Positions 37,879 to 46,550 of a stretch of 64,000 nt of DNA are shown in pieces. Location of the stretch: assembly GCA_036794395.1 (NCBI GenBank), contig DAIRGS010000001.1, forward strand, positions 4,156-68,155, written 5' to 3'. Both the position numbers and the translations under genes were made by a program. Origin of the DNA: DASXMX01 sp036794395. Lineage in GTDB: Bacteria > Planctomycetota > Phycisphaerae > Tepidisphaerales > Tepidisphaeraceae. The notes under the pieces were generated by a model that did no database searches, had not been told where the DNA came from, and saw nothing but the letters and a program-made list of their open reading frames with translations. The first letter of the stretch is position 1. Every line of letters starts with the position of its first letter.

Positions 37879-39255
37879 TTATTGTGCCGTCTTACGGCTG
37901 CGTCTGAATTCCGCGGGATCGACCGCCGCGAACGTCTTCCCACTACACGCCACCAGCGACTTCTTCGCATCCAACCAGGGCAGCAACCCGCCATGCGCGG
38001 CGATCAGCTCATCACACATCTCAACAATCTGATCCAGCTTCAGCGTCGCGGCCGTTAACGGGTCCAGCATGCACGCCTGGTAGACATGATCGCGCCGCCC
38101 TTCCAGTGCGGCCCGGATAAACAGCTCATGCTGAATCACATGGGGCATCATGTATCCCAGCAGTTGCGGCGGCAATTCGCCTACGCTTGTAAAATGAAGC
38201 CCCGAGCGATCGACCAGCGTGGGAGCTTCGGCAATTGCATCCGGCGGGAGATTCGAGATCGCGCCGCGATTGGGCATGTTGCCGTACACGACACGTGCAG
38301 TGCCGGTCACCATGGAATGGATGATCGAACTACCATACTCGTGGCTGCGGTGGACCTCGATCGATTCCTCAGACCTGCCCAGTCGCTTGAGCCGCTCAAA
38401 TTCATCGATGATACGATCGCACCGCCGGAGGTATTCGTCGATGGGCACCGAGAATCGATCGATGTGCTCCTTGCCGTGCGGAATAAAGTACGGGCTGTAC
38501 TCGGCGTTATGTTCACTGGATTCGGTGACGAAAAAACCGAGCCGGCACATGAGTTCAAAGCGAACGCGGTTGGAATCGTAAACCTCGGGACGCTTCATGG
38601 CTTCGAACAAACGCGGATAAAGATCCTCGCCTTTTTTTTCCAGCCGCAGGTAAAAGGCCATGTGGTTGATGCCAGCACAAACAAATGCCACTTGCTTGGA
38701 ATCTTCGCCGATATACCCCATCAGTTCGTCGAGTGTTCCCTGAACGCTATGGCAGAGGCCCACCGCCGGCACCGAGCTGTTGCGGGTGATGGTCTGCATG
38801 TTCATGCTCATGGGGTTGGCATAATTCAGCAGGACCGCGCGCGGGCAGACCGCCGCCATATCCTCGCAAAGACCGCGCAAGACGGGAAAAGTCCGCAACG
38901 CTCGGAAGAGTCCGCCGGGGCCAGTTGTGTCGGCGATGGTGAAGTTAAGGCCGTATTTGCGGGGAATCTCAAAGTCGACCAGCGTGGAATCGAAGCCCCC
39001 CACCTGCACCATATTGATCACAAAATCCGCGTCCCGCAGCGCCTCGCGGCGATCCAGCGTCGCCTCAATCCGCGGCGACGCGCCAACCGCCGCGGCCGCC
39101 TTGCGACAAAGGTTCGCCCCAACTTCCAGGCGATCCGCGTCCACATCCATGTAGCTGAGCGTGGCATTGGCGAATTCGGGATAGCTGAGAATATCGCCGG
39201 TCAGATTTTTGCAGAACACGACGCTTCCCGCGCCGATCATCGCGACCTTGATCAA
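37879..39255 (-). CDS. family 4 glycoside hydrolase (MelA/alpha-galacturonidase-like)
   Basis: GH4 enzymes cleave glycosides by an NAD+- and Mn2+-dependent redox/elimination mechanism. The 458-residue protein has the dinucleotide fold at the start (IKVAMIGAGSVVF), DADFVINMVQVGG, the metal-binding cysteine/histidine loops GLCHSVQGT and CAGINHMAFYL, and ESSEHNAEYSPYF near residue 265. I start at TTG 39255 with GGAG nine bases upstream, because the Rossmann strand begins there. ORF extension to 39312 adds only low-similarity sequence. It is likely cytoplasmic; the substrate may be an alpha-galactoside, -glucoside or -galacturonide. Confidence 0.85.
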   Translation of the reverse strand: MIKVAMIGAGSVVFCKNLTGDILSYPEFANATLSYMDVDADRLEVGANLCRKAAAAVGASPRIEATLDRREALRDADFVINMVQVGGFDSTLVDFEIPRKYGLNFTIADTTGPGGLFRALRTFPVLRGLCEDMAAVCPRAVLLNYANPMSMNMQTITRNSSVPAVGLCHSVQGTLDELMGYIGEDSKQVAFVCAGINHMAFYLRLEKKGEDLYPRLFEAMKRPEVYDSNRVRFELMCRLGFFVTESSEHNAEYSPYFIPHGKEHIDRFSVPIDEYLRRCDRIIDEFERLKRLGRSEESIEVHRSHEYGSSIIHSMVTGTARVVYGNMPNRGAISNLPPDAIAEAPTLVDRSGLHFTSVGELPPQLLGYMMPHVIQHELFIRAALEGRRDHVYQACMLDPLTAATLKLDQIVEMCDELIAAHGGLLPWLDAKKSLVACSGKTFAAVDPAEFRRSRKTAQ

Positions 39256-39440
39256 CTTGACGGCTCCAATCCGGCCAGACTGGCCGTGCAGCCAATCGTA
39301 TTCGCCCTCCAATCAGTCGCAAGCAACGACATCCAGCCTCCGTCGCATGCAATGTCTGCATATTGCTTGACAAATCGCGGCCTCCTAGACGACACTGTCC
39401 GTCCGCAATGCGGGTGTCTTTCCGGAGGACGAAGCGTTGT

Positions 39441-39461
39441 CCCTCTCCCATCGGGAGAGGG
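39441..39461. repeat. CCCTCTCC hairpin
   Basis: CCCTCTCC and GGAGAGGG pair around a short loop. It is a single copy of the repeat that occurs as an inverted pair between addB and addA, here in the 250-bp gap upstream of the GH4 start. Nothing else is recognisable in 39256-39506. Confidence 0.6.
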
Positions 39462-39506
39462 TGCCCCCACCAAAACCACACAACGTCTCAATCGCGAATT
39501 CCCTTC

Positions 39507-40178
39507 TCAAGGCGACGCAATGTAAATCCGAGTCTCGTACTCCATCCGAATTTTTCCGGCGCGTTGGTTTTGATCGAACGCCTTCCGCAGCGTAATCATC
39601 ATCTCATCAAATCGCGGCGCCCCCGTCAGTGGAATGTACGAAGCCGATAGCAATCGACCGCGAAGTCCGTCCCAATCATGTTCCTGAAAGTTTTTCAACG
39701 TTCGTAAATGCAACGACGGGCCGAAGAGTTCACGAAGCCGGTCCTCGGGAACAAATTCTTTGCCCGAGCGGGCGAAGTCCGTTCCATATTCGTGAAGGAT
39801 GCGCTCATACTCGGCCATCAGTGGGCTGGCCGTCGTGTCGCGCGCATTCCAGATCAGGGCCGTAAATCCGCCCGGCCCGCAGATCCGCCTGAACTCCGCC
39901 GCTGCACGCGGGCCGTCAAACCAATGAAACGCCTGACCCACGACCACGCCCTTCACTTTTCCGTCTGGCAGCGTCGTCGCCTCCGCGGGTGCATTGACAC
40001 TGATAAACCCCGGATATCGCCCCAGCAGTTGCTCGGCCGCCAGCCGCATCTCGCGATTGGGCTCAATGCCGTAAATCGTGTTGCCTTTTTTCAGAAACAC
40101 TTCAGACAGAATCCCCGTCCCCGACCCCATATCCGCCAGCGCCCAGTCAGGACGCAACCCAACTTCCTCAACCAGCAC
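39507..40178 (-). CDS. class I SAM-dependent methyltransferase, N-terminus apparently shortened
   Basis: A 223-residue methyltransferase with motif I LADMGSGTGILSE (about residues 14-26), an acidic end of strand two in GIEPN, and GQAFHWFDGPRAAAEFRRI and ALIWNARD. These place it with Trm/UbiE-like small-molecule methyltransferases of unknown substrate. Relatives carry about 25 residues before this point, including a RYRPxYP motif. Here the frame runs WPRGIVDVLVEEVGL back to a TAG, and the only usable start is a GTG at 40178. It may be truncated and inactive or may use the short form. Confidence 0.7.
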   Translation of the reverse strand: MLVEEVGLRPDWALADMGSGTGILSEVFLKKGNTIYGIEPNREMRLAAEQLLGRYPGFISVNAPAEATTLPDGKVKGVVVGQAFHWFDGPRAAAEFRRICGPGGFTALIWNARDTTASPLMAEYERILHEYGTDFARSGKEFVPEDRLRELFGPSLHLRTLKNFQEHDWDGLRGRLLSASYIPLTGAPRFDEMMITLRKAFDQNQRAGKIRMEYETRIYIASP

Positions 40179-40263
40179 ATCGACAATCCCCCGCGGCCAG
40201 ACATGTCCACCGCCCTACCACACCCCCCTGCCTGCCCCTATACTTTGCCCACAGAGAGGTTTT

Positions 40264-40824
40264 ATGCAATCCATCATCAGCGGCAAAGCGTACGTCCTGG
40301 GCGATAACATCGATACCGATCAGATCATCCCCGCCCAGTACCTCAAATTTAACCCATCCATTCCCGACGAGCGCAAATTCTTCGGCATGTACGCCCTCAG
40401 CAGTGTCCCCGAAGGCCAGGCCGGTCTGCCCGGCGGCAAAACGCCGTTCGTCCGGCCCAACGAATTCAGCAGCGATTTCCAGATCATCATCGGCGGCAAA
40501 AATTTCGGCTCGGGCTCCAGTCGTGAGCACGCCCCCCTCGCCCTCGCCGAGGCCGGCGTCACCGCGGTGATCGCCGAGTTCTACGCCCGAATCTTCTTCC
40601 GCAACAGCGTCAACGGCGGATACCTCATCCCCATCGAATCCGTCCAACGCCTCGTCGAAAAAGTCCGCACGGGCGACGAACTCGAAATCTACCTCGACGA
40701 ATACTACGTCCTAAACAAGACCAAAAACGAACGCTACGAAATCCGCCCCCTCGGCGACGTGCTGCCGATCATCGAGGCCGGCGATGTGTTCGAGTATGCG
40801 AAGAAGGCGGGGATGCTGAAGTGA
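40264..40824 (+). CDS. leuD: 3-isopropylmalate dehydratase small subunit
   Basis: Swivel domain of the isopropylmalate isomerase of leucine synthesis; it pairs with LeuC, which is not in this window. The 186-residue protein shows GDNIDTDQIIPAQYL at the start, the IIGGKNFGSGSSREHAPLAL loop, and FFRNSVNGG; the length fits. ATG 40264 has GAGAGG upstream. The LeuD/homoaconitase-small-subunit family overlap leaves some doubt on substrate. Stop is followed within 3 bp by a repeat that bounds an inserted cassette. Confidence 0.9.
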   Translation: MQSIISGKAYVLGDNIDTDQIIPAQYLKFNPSIPDERKFFGMYALSSVPEGQAGLPGGKTPFVRPNEFSSDFQIIIGGKNFGSGSSREHAPLALAEAGVTAVIAEFYARIFFRNSVNGGYLIPIESVQRLVEKVRTGDELEIYLDEYYVLNKTKNERYEIRPLGDVLPIIEAGDVFEYAKKAGMLK

Positions 40825-40826
40825 AT

Positions 40827-41339
40827 CGTAAAACGTAAAGACGTAAAACGTAAGCCTTGTCTTTGCATTGCTTGTGGGGCCGCCCATGACTTACGAACAC
40901 TGGGAAGCGAGGGTTCCTGTGGAGTTGACGCAGGATACACTTTGGCGAGTGACAGCTTATCGGTTTGCGTTGTTCCTCGCTGATCTGGCATGGCATGATG
41001 CGGGAAAAGTAGCGAAGAATCGTCGCATGCTGGGAACTGCGGATCAGCTCTATCGTGCGGCGTCAAACATCACTTCAAACATCTCGGAGGGATACTCTCG
41101 CGGTACTGGAAAAGACCGCGCACGGTTCTACGAGTATGCCCTGGGTTCGATCCGCGAGACGCGTGACTGGTATTACAAAAGCCGACACGTGCTCGAGGAA
41201 CGGGTCGTCGCACATCGGCTTGGCTTATGCAGCGAGCTTGCGCGTTTGATGTTGAAGATGGTCGGCAACGAACGGTCCACAAACCGGCGCATAAAGAATT
41301 AACCATCGCATTTACGTCTTCACGTCTTTACGTTTTACG
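40827..41339. mobile_element. four-helix-bundle gene cassette with 18-bp inverted ends
   Basis: CGTAAAACGTAAAGACGT (40827-40844) and its perfect reverse complement (41322-41339) bracket one gene. The left end sits 2 bp after the leuD stop and the right end 1 bp before the upp ATG. The cassette therefore exactly fills the leuD-upp gap and leaves upp without an obvious ribosome site. Four-helix-bundle ORFs are also known inside 23S rRNA intervening sequences, where flanking inverted arms form a stem. A solo motif copy lies at 29262. Confidence 0.7.
40886..41302 (+). CDS. four-helix bundle protein (23S rRNA intervening-sequence type)
   Basis: A 138-residue all-helical protein of the S23/IVP family: RVTAYRFALFLADL, the signature ADQLYRAASNITSNISEGYSRG, then DRARFYEYALGSIRETRDWYYKSRHV. 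The function of the family is unknown; it was first found encoded in 23S rRNA intervening sequences and is now common as isolated chromosomal genes. I use ATG 40886 rather than an upstream TTG. It is the only gene inside the inverted-repeat cassette between leuD and upp. Confidence 0.85.
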   Translation: MTYEHWEARVPVELTQDTLWRVTAYRFALFLADLAWHDAGKVAKNRRMLGTADQLYRAASNITSNISEGYSRGTGKDRARFYEYALGSIRETRDWYYKSRHVLEERVVAHRLGLCSELARLMLKMVGNERSTNRRIKN

Positions 41340-41340
41340 C

Positions 41341-41970
41341 ATGGGTAATCCAAACGTTATCTTGATCGATCACCCAGTGATCCAAACCAAGCTCACCGAG
41401 CTTCGCGAGGCCTCCGCCGATCACCGCAAATTCCGCGAGCTGTTAAATGAAATCGCCTCTCTCATGGTCTATGAGGTGACTCGTGACTGGCCCACCCAGG
41501 CCCGCACTATTCACACGCCGCTCGAGGAGATGCAGGGCCATGCCCTCGCCCGCCAGGTAACCCTCGTCCCCATCCTCCGTGCCGGCCTGGGCATGGCCGA
41601 TGGCGTCCTCCGCCTGCTCCCCGACGCCCGCCTCGGCCATCTCGGCGTCTATCGCGATGAAAAAACCCTCGAGCCTGTCCCCTATTACCAGAAGCTCCCC
41701 CCCGACATCGCCTCCACCGAAGTCCTCCTCATCGACCCCATGCTCGCCACCGGCGGAAGCGGGTCCGCGGCGGTTTCCTTCCTCAAAAAAGCCGGCGTCA
41801 AAAGCATGAAGTTCGTCTGCCTCGTCGCCGCCCCGGAAGGCATCGCCAACCTCCACCGCCAACACCCCGACGTCCCTCTCTACTGCGCCGCCATCGACCG
41901 CCAGCTCAACGAAAAAGGCTACATCCTCCCAGGACTCGGTGACGCCGGCGATCGTATCTTCGGCACGTGA
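41341..41970 (+). CDS. upp: uracil phosphoribosyltransferase
   Basis: Salvages uracil to UMP with PRPP. The 209-residue protein is of usual length. Landmarks are VPILRAGLGM, the PRPP loop LIDPMLATGGSGSAAV (about residues 129-144), CLVAAPEGIANL and the C-terminal uracil site GYILPGLGDAGDRIFGT. The ATG at 41341 follows directly on the end of the inserted cassette, so translation initiation signals were probably altered by the insertion. Confidence 0.95.
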   Translation: MGNPNVILIDHPVIQTKLTELREASADHRKFRELLNEIASLMVYEVTRDWPTQARTIHTPLEEMQGHALARQVTLVPILRAGLGMADGVLRLLPDARLGHLGVYRDEKTLEPVPYYQKLPPDIASTEVLLIDPMLATGGSGSAAVSFLKKAGVKSMKFVCLVAAPEGIANLHRQHPDVPLYCAAIDRQLNEKGYILPGLGDAGDRIFGT

Positions 41971-41979
41971 ATTCACGTA

Positions 41980-42120
41980 CCAAGGCGATCGCATTTGGCT
42001 CAAGTGGGAGTGCGAGGCCACGTCTTTCACGGTCTTGGCCGAGATAAATTGACGAGAAACCGTCGGGCTGTTTAGGTTCTTCAAGACCGCGAAAGCAGTG
42101 GTGCGAGGCTCCCGCCGAGC
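41980..42120. repeat. degenerate REP/MITE remnant downstream of upp
   Basis: An outer end CCAAGGCGATCGCATTTGG (41980-41998), resembling the CAGGGC ends at 18712 and 52259, is followed by a partial arm GGGAGTGCGAGGC (42006-). A second arm GTGCGAGGCTCCCGCCGAGC (42101-42120) lies in the same orientation, so the pair is no longer inverted. This looks like two partial or rearranged copies. Confidence 0.6.
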
Positions 42121-42153
42121 TGAGATTTATTTGTCGGCTTTCCCATTCATCAT

Positions 42154-44388
42154 TTATAGACCGGTAGGAGCGTCCGTGCGCGTGAGTTTTCTCATTCCCA
42201 CGAAAATCAATATGACGATCAGGGCCGAGAACACCAACGCGGCCGGCCACTGGCTGTCTCCCACTCGCGCGGACATGTCCAGCCTGGCGGTGAGCGATGG
42301 TGCAAAAGTCATAAAGGCCACGACCACCCCGCCGATCGTCCCCCCCGCGATATAGCCGGTGGAAAGGAGCGTACCCGGACTCATATCCGATTCGGCGCTC
42401 CCGCGTTTTGTGATTCGATCCACGATCCACCGAACAATGCCACCGATGAAAATGGGCACTGAAGTCTGAATCGGCAGATACACCCCCACCGCAAAAGGAA
42501 GCGATGGAATTCCCAGTAACTCCACCGCGATGGCAATGAGCACGCCCATGAGCACCAGGGCCCAGGGAAGTTTCTGGTTGAGAATACCGCCGACGATCAG
42601 CGCCATGAGACGCGTTTTGGGCGCGTCGAATTTATTGGCGACCGGCAAGCCATCATCGCGTTTCTCAACCCGCCCATTGATGGCCGGATCCACCAGGTAG
42701 CGAATCTTGCCCTGCTCATCGACAAGATATTTACCCTGCGGAACACTGGCGATCTCGCCCTCGGCCACCTGAAGCACGTGGTATGTACTGGGATCCGAAG
42801 CATATTGCCCGCCCGCCCGCTCCGTCTGCGTCAGCGCGCTGACATCCGCCACGTGATAGGGCGGCAAAAACTCGGCCCGCGTGGTGTACACGGTCCCGGC
42901 TTTGTTGAGCAGGAGCAGGGTAATGCCGATCACCAGCGCGCTGGTCAGCGCGCCGATCAGAATCGCAAACTGCTGCTTACGGGGCGTGGCGCCAACGAGA
43001 TAACCCGTTTTCAAATCCTGCGCCGTTCCTCCCCCGTTCGCCGCGGCAATACACACGACCGCGGCAACGGTAATCGCGGCCAACGTTGCGGGCTTGTGCG
43101 TGCGACCGAGCATCAGGAACACGAGACAGGTGAACAAAAGCGTGGCGACGGTCATCCCCGAAATGGGATTGGATGATGATCCGATTTCGCCCGTAATGCG
43201 CGATGACACCGTGACGAATAAAAACCCGAAAAACACAATCATGATCGCCCCCGCGATACCTTCCCAACTGAAGCCGAGCCCAAGCTTGGGGGCGGCAGCA
43301 AGTGCAACCACCAGACCGATGCTACCGAAGAAAACGACCGACAGCGGCAAATCCTGTTCAGTCCGACGAACACGTTGGGCCGATGGCCCACTGCGCTGCT
43401 TGGCGTTACGAACGTCTCGCAACCCCGCTCCGATCGACCCGAAAATCAGCGGCATCGCCTGGAACATGCTGATCACCCCGCCCGCTGCCACCGCTCCCGC
43501 GCCGATGTACAAAATGTACGCGTTGCGAAGCCCGCTTGCCCCCAATTCGCTTACCAGCTTCGTTGCCGGCGGAAGAGGCGCGGTCTGATTCGCGGAGAAA
43601 AATACGATCATCGGCGCGATCACCAGGTACGCCAGCGCCCCACCGGCCAGCATCGTCGAACCAATTCGCGGCCCAATGATGTAGCCCACTCCAAGCAATT
43701 CAGGCGACACCTCGCTGCCCAAAATTGCACCCGGCAACCCTCCCCCGCGCGCGCTGGATAGCGCGACGTTAACCGTGTCCTTAAACAGATTCAGGCCCTG
43801 CATCACGAATTTGTAGATAAATGCGAGGGTAAATCCGAGGAAGACCATCGCGGCTGTCGCGCCGCCCTGCTCGCCGACAATCAACACATCCGCGCAGGCC
43901 GTGCCTTCGGGATATTTGAGTTTGCCATGCTGCTTGACGATGAATGCGCGCCGGAGCGGGATCATCATGAGAATGCCAAGCAATCCACCCAGGACTCCGA
44001 CGGTCATTACCCGCACCGCGTCCATGTCGAAGCCGAGCAGCAGCAGTGCGGGAATGGTGACGCCGACGCCAAATGCAATTGATTCACCCGCCGAGCCGGT
44101 GGTTTGAACGATGTTGTTTTCGAGGATTGTCGCCCTGCGAAGGCCCGTTACTTTCGAGAAAAGTCGGAACAACGTGATCGACAAAACCGCCACGGGAATC
44201 GACGCTGAGACAGTCAACCCGACCTTAAGCACCAGGTAGAGCGACGATGCGCCAAAGACAATCCCCAGCACCGCGCCCATCGCAACCGCGGTCCACGTGA
44301 ACTCCGGGATATCCGCATCATCAGGAACAAACGGAACATGGGGAGCGGGTTCTTCGCCGGCCGGCGACGCGTACTCGATCTTGCTCAT
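42154..44388 (-). CDS. OPT family oligopeptide transporter
   Basis: A 744-residue polytopic membrane protein with about 16 hydrophobic segments. Typical OPT features are TWTAVAMGAVLGIVFGASSLYLVLKVGLTVSASIPVAVL-like N-terminal helices, LENNIVQTTGSAGESIAFG, KYPEGTACADVL, ANGGGTAQDLKTGYLVGATP and LMGVLIAIAVELLGIPSLPFAVGVYLP. These transporters import small peptides, or metal-chelate conjugates, driven by protons. I use ATG 44388, which follows GGGAA; an earlier ATG at 44394 is also possible. Sequence upstream of that in the same frame is a palindromic repeat and not part of the protein. Confidence 0.88.
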   Translation of the reverse strand: MSKIEYASPAGEEPAPHVPFVPDDADIPEFTWTAVAMGAVLGIVFGASSLYLVLKVGLTVSASIPVAVLSITLFRLFSKVTGLRRATILENNIVQTTGSAGESIAFGVGVTIPALLLLGFDMDAVRVMTVGVLGGLLGILMMIPLRRAFIVKQHGKLKYPEGTACADVLIVGEQGGATAAMVFLGFTLAFIYKFVMQGLNLFKDTVNVALSSARGGGLPGAILGSEVSPELLGVGYIIGPRIGSTMLAGGALAYLVIAPMIVFFSANQTAPLPPATKLVSELGASGLRNAYILYIGAGAVAAGGVISMFQAMPLIFGSIGAGLRDVRNAKQRSGPSAQRVRRTEQDLPLSVVFFGSIGLVVALAAAPKLGLGFSWEGIAGAIMIVFFGFLFVTVSSRITGEIGSSSNPISGMTVATLLFTCLVFLMLGRTHKPATLAAITVAAVVCIAAANGGGTAQDLKTGYLVGATPRKQQFAILIGALTSALVIGITLLLLNKAGTVYTTRAEFLPPYHVADVSALTQTERAGGQYASDPSTYHVLQVAEGEIASVPQGKYLVDEQGKIRYLVDPAINGRVEKRDDGLPVANKFDAPKTRLMALIVGGILNQKLPWALVLMGVLIAIAVELLGIPSLPFAVGVYLPIQTSVPIFIGGIVRWIVDRITKRGSAESDMSPGTLLSTGYIAGGTIGGVVVAFMTFAPSLTARLDMSARVGDSQWPAALVFSALIVILIFVGMRKLTRTDAPTGL

Positions 44389-44502
44389 GCCCATTTCCCT
44401 GTTGAACGCCAAGGCCCTCGCACCGCTTAGCAGCGTGCCGCCGAATTCTGCCTGCCCGCGCCCAAAGACACAAGAATCCGTCAGCGCCAAACCACCCCGA
44501 TT

Positions 44503-44575
44503 AGCGGTCGGACCGCAGGTCCACCTGTCCGTTGCGCGCACCAGCCAGAATAGGTGGACCTGCGGTCCAACCGCT
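44503..44575. repeat. 73-bp element with 24-bp inverted ends
   Basis: AGCGGTCGGACCGCAGGTCC (extending to 44526) and its complement (44552-44575) differ at one base. The loop is 25 bp. It lies between the OPT gene start and the 3' end of the upstream membrane-protein gene, so it could act as a transcript-end hairpin. Confidence 0.7.
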
Positions 44576-44583
44576 ACAAAATA

Positions 44584-45768
44584 TCACTCTATTTCTGACA
44601 TCGCCCCAAACCCATCGCGTCGAACCATGAACCTTGCGATCAGGACGATCCCCAGCCCTGGAAGCAGCCAGAGCATTCGGTTCTGAATGAAGCCCAGCCA
44701 ATAAAAAGGGGATGCAATCAGAATTGCCAACACCGTAACGCGTAAACCCGCGCGACCTGGAGCGCCGCCTGCCCTTCGCGGGAGCATGCAAATCCAGACA
44801 TACGCCGGAAAGACCAAGCCGTAGAAACTCATGAAAAGTCGATAAACCAGCTCGCCCGGATCAAGGTTGAACATCCGGGGAAGCATGCCCGCCGCCAGCG
44901 CTGCGAAAATGGCGACCTGCCCCATCACCAGCATCCCAAACACCCCCCCCGGCGACACGCGCGACGCCGCCAGGCTGCGTGCATGCACCGCCATCGTGAA
45001 TGCTGCCTGCACGATCATGTGCGCCGCGATGAGTCGTCCAAAAGCCGGCCGCAAATGCGCGCGCCAATCTGCCGTGAGCAATGGCGTCATCGCCCCGGCA
45101 TACAGTGCCGTGAACACGATCATCAGGAAAAAGAACAATCCAAAACCGGCGCCAAAGGCAAAATGGGATTGCCCGCGCGTCTCTTGCGCCTGCCGGGCGC
45201 GATGAAACGTCAGATCGAGGTACGGGCACAGTGCAAATCCGACGACGCACACCGGTGCGATGCACAGCGCATCCAAATTTGGAAGCAGCGCATGCGGCGG
45301 AATCACGCTGGCCGGCGTTCTTAGAAACAGAAAGCACATGACAATCGAGAACAGCCACACCAGCACGCCCGCGCCCAGATCGGCCCCCGGCCGCGTAAAC
45401 GTGATCAGCAGAAACGCCCCCGCCAGCGCAATGGCCGCACTCGCAACCGGCAAGCCAACCAGCCGCGGCACAAACCACAAGACAAAAAACACATGGAACG
45501 CGATCGTGACAATCGAAAACGCCCGACACGCCCCGCCATGATTTTCCACGATCCGCCGACTGGATTCCGGCGATGTAAGCACCCACCCCATCAGCGCCGC
45601 CCCCAGGACGTTTGGGGCCGCGAATACGATCCATCCCCAGAGCCCCATGTCGCGAATCAGCAACACCGGGAGAAACATCCCGATGCACCATGTCCACGAT
45701 GTGCCGAGGAAAACCGCCCATTGAAGGGTTGTGATTCGAGATCGGAAAATCGAGGGAGCCGGTTCCAA
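44584..45768 (-). CDS. uncharacterised polytopic membrane protein
   Basis: A 394-residue protein with ten or more hydrophobic segments, rich in Phe and Trp near the membrane interfaces. The spacing (discontinuous helices around NVLGAALMGWVL, long segments such as GFGLFFFLMIVFTALYAGAM) is reminiscent of LeuT-fold amino-acid or sodium symporters, but I see no defining motif, so transport is only a guess. It starts 6 bp after the stop of the thioesterase-like gene and is probably cotranscribed with it. Confidence 0.65.
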   Translation of the reverse strand: MEPAPSIFRSRITTLQWAVFLGTSWTWCIGMFLPVLLIRDMGLWGWIVFAAPNVLGAALMGWVLTSPESSRRIVENHGGACRAFSIVTIAFHVFFVLWFVPRLVGLPVASAAIALAGAFLLITFTRPGADLGAGVLVWLFSIVMCFLFLRTPASVIPPHALLPNLDALCIAPVCVVGFALCPYLDLTFHRARQAQETRGQSHFAFGAGFGLFFFLMIVFTALYAGAMTPLLTADWRAHLRPAFGRLIAAHMIVQAAFTMAVHARSLAASRVSPGGVFGMLVMGQVAIFAALAAGMLPRMFNLDPGELVYRLFMSFYGLVFPAYVWICMLPRRAGGAPGRAGLRVTVLAILIASPFYWLGFIQNRMLWLLPGLGIVLIARFMVRRDGFGAMSEIE

Positions 45769-45774
45769 GCGTGG

Positions 45775-46425
45775 TTACCGGCGGCGGGTTCGTCGGGCCT
45801 TTTGCAGGGCCTTGGGCGTTACATGGAATATCGCAACGCATGCCCCCACCCGCCGGTCGCGCTCCCCCCGGAACCCCTGCTGCTGCACGTCCAGATCGAC
45901 GGTGATGTTGAATTCCTTCTTCGTTTCCATGAGGGCACGCAGGTTTTCCCGCGCCTTCATTTTGTAAACGGCAGGCCCCAGGCAGGGCCGGAAGAAGCTG
46001 TATTCGAGATGTTTGCAGACAACCGTGTAATCTCCGCCGCAGATGCCAAAAACATAAGCCCCGCCGGCAATCTCGGAATTGGCCAGCAGTGCCCCACCCG
46101 CCATGGCGCGGTACCAGTTCCGGTTGAATCGCCGAAACGGAAGAATCGCCGCAAAAGTATTTGCATCCAGCTGCTTCATCCGAATGCCGCTGAAAAACGC
46201 CAGCGGCAGCCAGATCAACGAACAGATCGAGTTCCAGAAATTATCCCGCACGCTCAGCCGGCTCACAAACGCTTCAACCCGGTCGAAGAGCGTCTGGGGC
46301 TCGCGGCCATGCTTATATTTGGGATCGGCGCTCGCGGGCGGGCTCTGCTTAGGCACGATTGCTGAGGGTGCCGCAGACCCCATATCTAACTCGCTGAGCT
46401 GCTCAACTGAGGCAGGCACATCCAT
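45775..46425 (-). CDS. DUF4442-like hotdog-fold protein (putative thioesterase)
   Basis: The C-terminal 150 residues resemble hotdog thioesterases of the DUF4442/YiiD type: LPFRRFNRNWYRAMAGGALLANSEIAGGAYVF, then LEYSFFRPCLGPAVYKMKA and a strand-rich end. The N-terminus is disordered (Ser/Pro-rich to about residue 45). The 216-residue start at ATG 46425 has GAGGG seven bases upstream. Substrates would be acyl-CoA or acyl-ACP species. It heads a two-gene unit with the membrane protein downstream. Confidence 0.6.
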   Translation of the reverse strand: MDVPASVEQLSELDMGSAAPSAIVPKQSPPASADPKYKHGREPQTLFDRVEAFVSRLSVRDNFWNSICSLIWLPLAFFSGIRMKQLDANTFAAILPFRRFNRNWYRAMAGGALLANSEIAGGAYVFGICGGDYTVVCKHLEYSFFRPCLGPAVYKMKARENLRALMETKKEFNITVDLDVQQQGFRGERDRRVGACVAIFHVTPKALQKARRTRRR

Positions 46426-46447
46426 CGCGAAACCCTCGCATGCGATC

Positions 46448-46473
46448 GTACCGTTCAAACGTCCAAACGGTAC
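46448..46473. promoter_or_regulatory. perfect 8-bp inverted repeat upstream of the thioesterase-like gene
   Basis: GTACCGTT (46448-46455), 10-base spacer, AACGGTAC (46466-46473), followed by the related partial copy ACCGTACAGACGTTCAGACG. Located 23-48 bp upstream of the start codon on the minus strand, in the only intergenic space available for the promoter, it could be an operator or a leader hairpin. Confidence 0.4.
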
Positions 46474-46550
46474 TCATACCGTACAGACGTTCAGACGACA
46501 ATCCCTGAAGAATATACGAATCCCAAAACCAAAAGGATCGCGGCACCGCG

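Noticed and set aside
38086..39525. 479-residue ORF antisense to the GH4 gene
   Set aside because: The composition is that of reverse-complemented coding sequence, and the GH4 frame has all family motifs.
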